Positions 62,639-64,000 of a stretch of 64,000 nucleotides of DNA are shown here, piece by piece (positions within the stretch are counted from its first letter, which is position 1; each line of letters begins with the position of its first letter). A model generated the notes under the pieces. That model saw only the letters and a program-made list of their open reading frames with translations. It did no database searches and was not told where the DNA came from. The stretch comes from Eutreptiella sp. 'Long Island Sound 2002' (taxonomy: Eukaryota > Euglenozoa > Euglenophyceae > Eutreptiales > Eutreptiaceae). Made by a program: the position numbers and the translations under genes. The stretch lies in the NCBI GenBank assembly GCA_964036045.1, contig OZ038392.1:17319612-17383611 (forward strand), given 5' to 3'.

Positions 62639-64000
62639 GCGCAGAGTGAGGGGGCGGATAGTCGAGCACACTTTGGACCCTTGGATCTCGAAGCTGGTTG
62701 GAGCAATCCTGGCAAAAAAAGGTTCTGGTGACAGGAACTGGTTGGGGCTTTCCATACATGGTTTCCTTGAAACCAACCAAAACAGTGGCGCAGAGGGAGG
62801 GGGCGGATAGTCGAGCACACTTTGGACCCTTGGATCTCGAAACTGGTTGGAGCAATCCTGGCAAAAAAAGGTTCTGGTGAAAGGTACTGGTTGGGGCTTT
62901 CCATACATGGTTTCCTCGAAACCTACCAAAACAGTGGCGCAGAGTGGGGGGGCGGATAGTCGAGCACACTTTGGACCCTTGGATCTCGAAGCTGGTTGGA
63001 GCAATCCTGGCAAAAAAAGGTTCTGGTGACAGGAACTGGTTGGGGCTTTCCATACATGGTTTCCTTGAAACCAACCAAAACAGTGGCGCAGAGGGAGGGG
63101 GCGGATAGTCGAGCACACTTTGGACCCTTGGATCTCGAAACTGGTTGGAGCAATCCTGGCAAAAAAAGGTTCTGGTGAAAGGTACTGGTTGGGGCTTTCC
63201 ATACATGGTTTCCTCGAAACCTACCAAAACAGTGGCGCAGAGTGGGGGGGCGGATAGTCGAGCACACTTTGGACCCTTGGATCTCGAAGCTGGTTGGAGC
63301 AATCCTGGCAAAAAAAGGTTCTGGTCACAGGAACTGGTTGGGGCTTTCCATACATGGTTTCCTTGAAACCAACCAAAACAGTGGCGCAGAGGGAGGGGGC
63401 GGATAGTCGAGCACACTTTGGACCCTTGGATCTCGAAGCTGGTTGAAGCAATCCTGGCAAAAAAAGGTTCTGGTGAAAGGTACTGGTTGGGGCTTTCCAT
63501 ACATGGTTTCCTTGCAACCAACCAAAACAGTGGCGCAGAGTGAGGGGGCGGATAGTCGAGCACACTTTGGACCCTTGGATCTCGAAGCTAGTTGAAGCAA
63601 TCCTGGCAAAAAAAGGTTCTGGTGAAAGGTTACTGGTTGGGGCTTTCCATACATGGTTTCCTTGCAACCAACCAAAACAGTGGCGCAGAGTGAGGGGGCG
63701 GATAGTCGAGCACACTTTGGACCCTTGGATCTCGAAACTGGTTGGAGCAATCCTGGCAAAAAAAGGTTCTGGTGAAAGGTACTGGTTGGGGCTTTCCATA
63801 CATGGTTCCTTTGAAACCAACCAAAACAGTGGCGCAGAGGGAGGGGGCGGATAGTCGAGCACACTTTGGACCCTTGGATATCGAAACTGGTTGGAGCAAT
63901 CCTGGCAAAAAAAGGTTCTGGTGAAAGGTACTGGTTGGGGCTTTCCATACATGGTTCCTTTGAAACCAACCAAAACAGTGGCGCAGAGGGAGGGGGCGGA
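62639..64000. repeat. 149-bp satellite, right part (about 9 copies, continues past the window)
   Basis: Units recur every 149 bp (GCGCAGAG at 62639, 62788, ...). Two subtypes are visible, with GACAGGAACTGG...CTTGAAACCAACC or GAAAGGTACTGG...CTCGAAACCTACC, and they alternate between 62639 and 63380, giving a 298-bp higher-order unit. Long minus-strand open frames here are a by-product of the repeat. Confidence 0.95.

Noticed and set aside
62505-63973. Long minus-strand open frames (up to 352 codons) in the right-hand satellite
   Set aside because: The 149-bp unit lacks minus-strand stops in every frame, so open frames follow automatically; there is no start context or codon structure beyond the repeat.
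1-64000. Genome-wide UAG/UAA-to-Gln reassignment to explain in-frame TAGs
   Set aside because: Element B and C pol genes (over 2800 codons) use only CAA/CAG for Gln and contain no internal TAG/TAA; only isolated stops occur, and several are TGA.

Overview
This window looks like a transposable-element graveyard from a large eukaryotic genome, probably in the green lineage. The evidence is GT..AG introns with GTATGT donors, two chromodomain Ty3/gypsy families, a PAT-like tyrosine-recombinase retrotransposon, a pogo-type transposase fused to a PHD finger, satellites and long non-coding stretches. A charophyte or prasinophyte alga is my best guess; this is inference and I saw no taxon-specific host gene. 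No intact housekeeping gene, rRNA or canonical tRNA gene was found.

Layout. 1-9838 (minus strand) is the 5' part of chromovirus A: LTR 8130-9838, a long leader, gag 6443-2115, then protease, a methyltransferase-like domain and the start of RT running off the left edge. Its LTR lies inside the gag gene of chromovirus C (plus strand, 9839-16745), so A inserted into C. 19836-26783 is chromovirus B, the same family as A but plus strand and truncated at its 5' end, with its 3' LTR at 25063-26783. 26849-28332 holds a 116-bp tandem repeat and a spliced gene cut off in an intron. 28545-31612 holds a duplicated 325-bp block and a fragment resembling a viral tail-fibre protein.

31613-52570 is a nested stack. 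A minus-strand transposase gene is spread over three pieces (about 52560-52508, 40635-40193 and 32070-31613). It is interrupted by a young non-coding LTR element (40636-52507, 617-bp LTRs, TSD ATCCA) and by a 184-bp satellite. The satellite is itself interrupted by a 6.2-kb DNA transposon (33279-39485, perfect 15-bp TIRs, 2-bp TT duplication). That transposon is the most unusual object here: 33 copies of the palindrome TTGGCGCGC(GC)CAA lie in four arrays with near-constant 8-bp spacers. The arrays bracket or interrupt a gene with an HxD...H...R oxygenase-like signature and a separate transposase-like gene.

43654-45668 carries the pogo/PHD transposase inside the LTR element. 54308-56080 is an unrecognised gene broken at a C-run. 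56093-64000 is a 149-bp satellite in which a 6.4-kb PAT-like element (56259-62638) sits without a target duplication. It has split direct repeats A1...B1-A2...B2 and the order gag, tyrosine recombinase, RT-RNase H, and an arginine-rich ORF.

A recurring theme is a single in-frame stop between structural and enzymatic ORFs: UAG-CGG in A, UGA-CGG in C, UGA in the PAT-like element. The CGG context after both gypsy stops resembles known readthrough sites.
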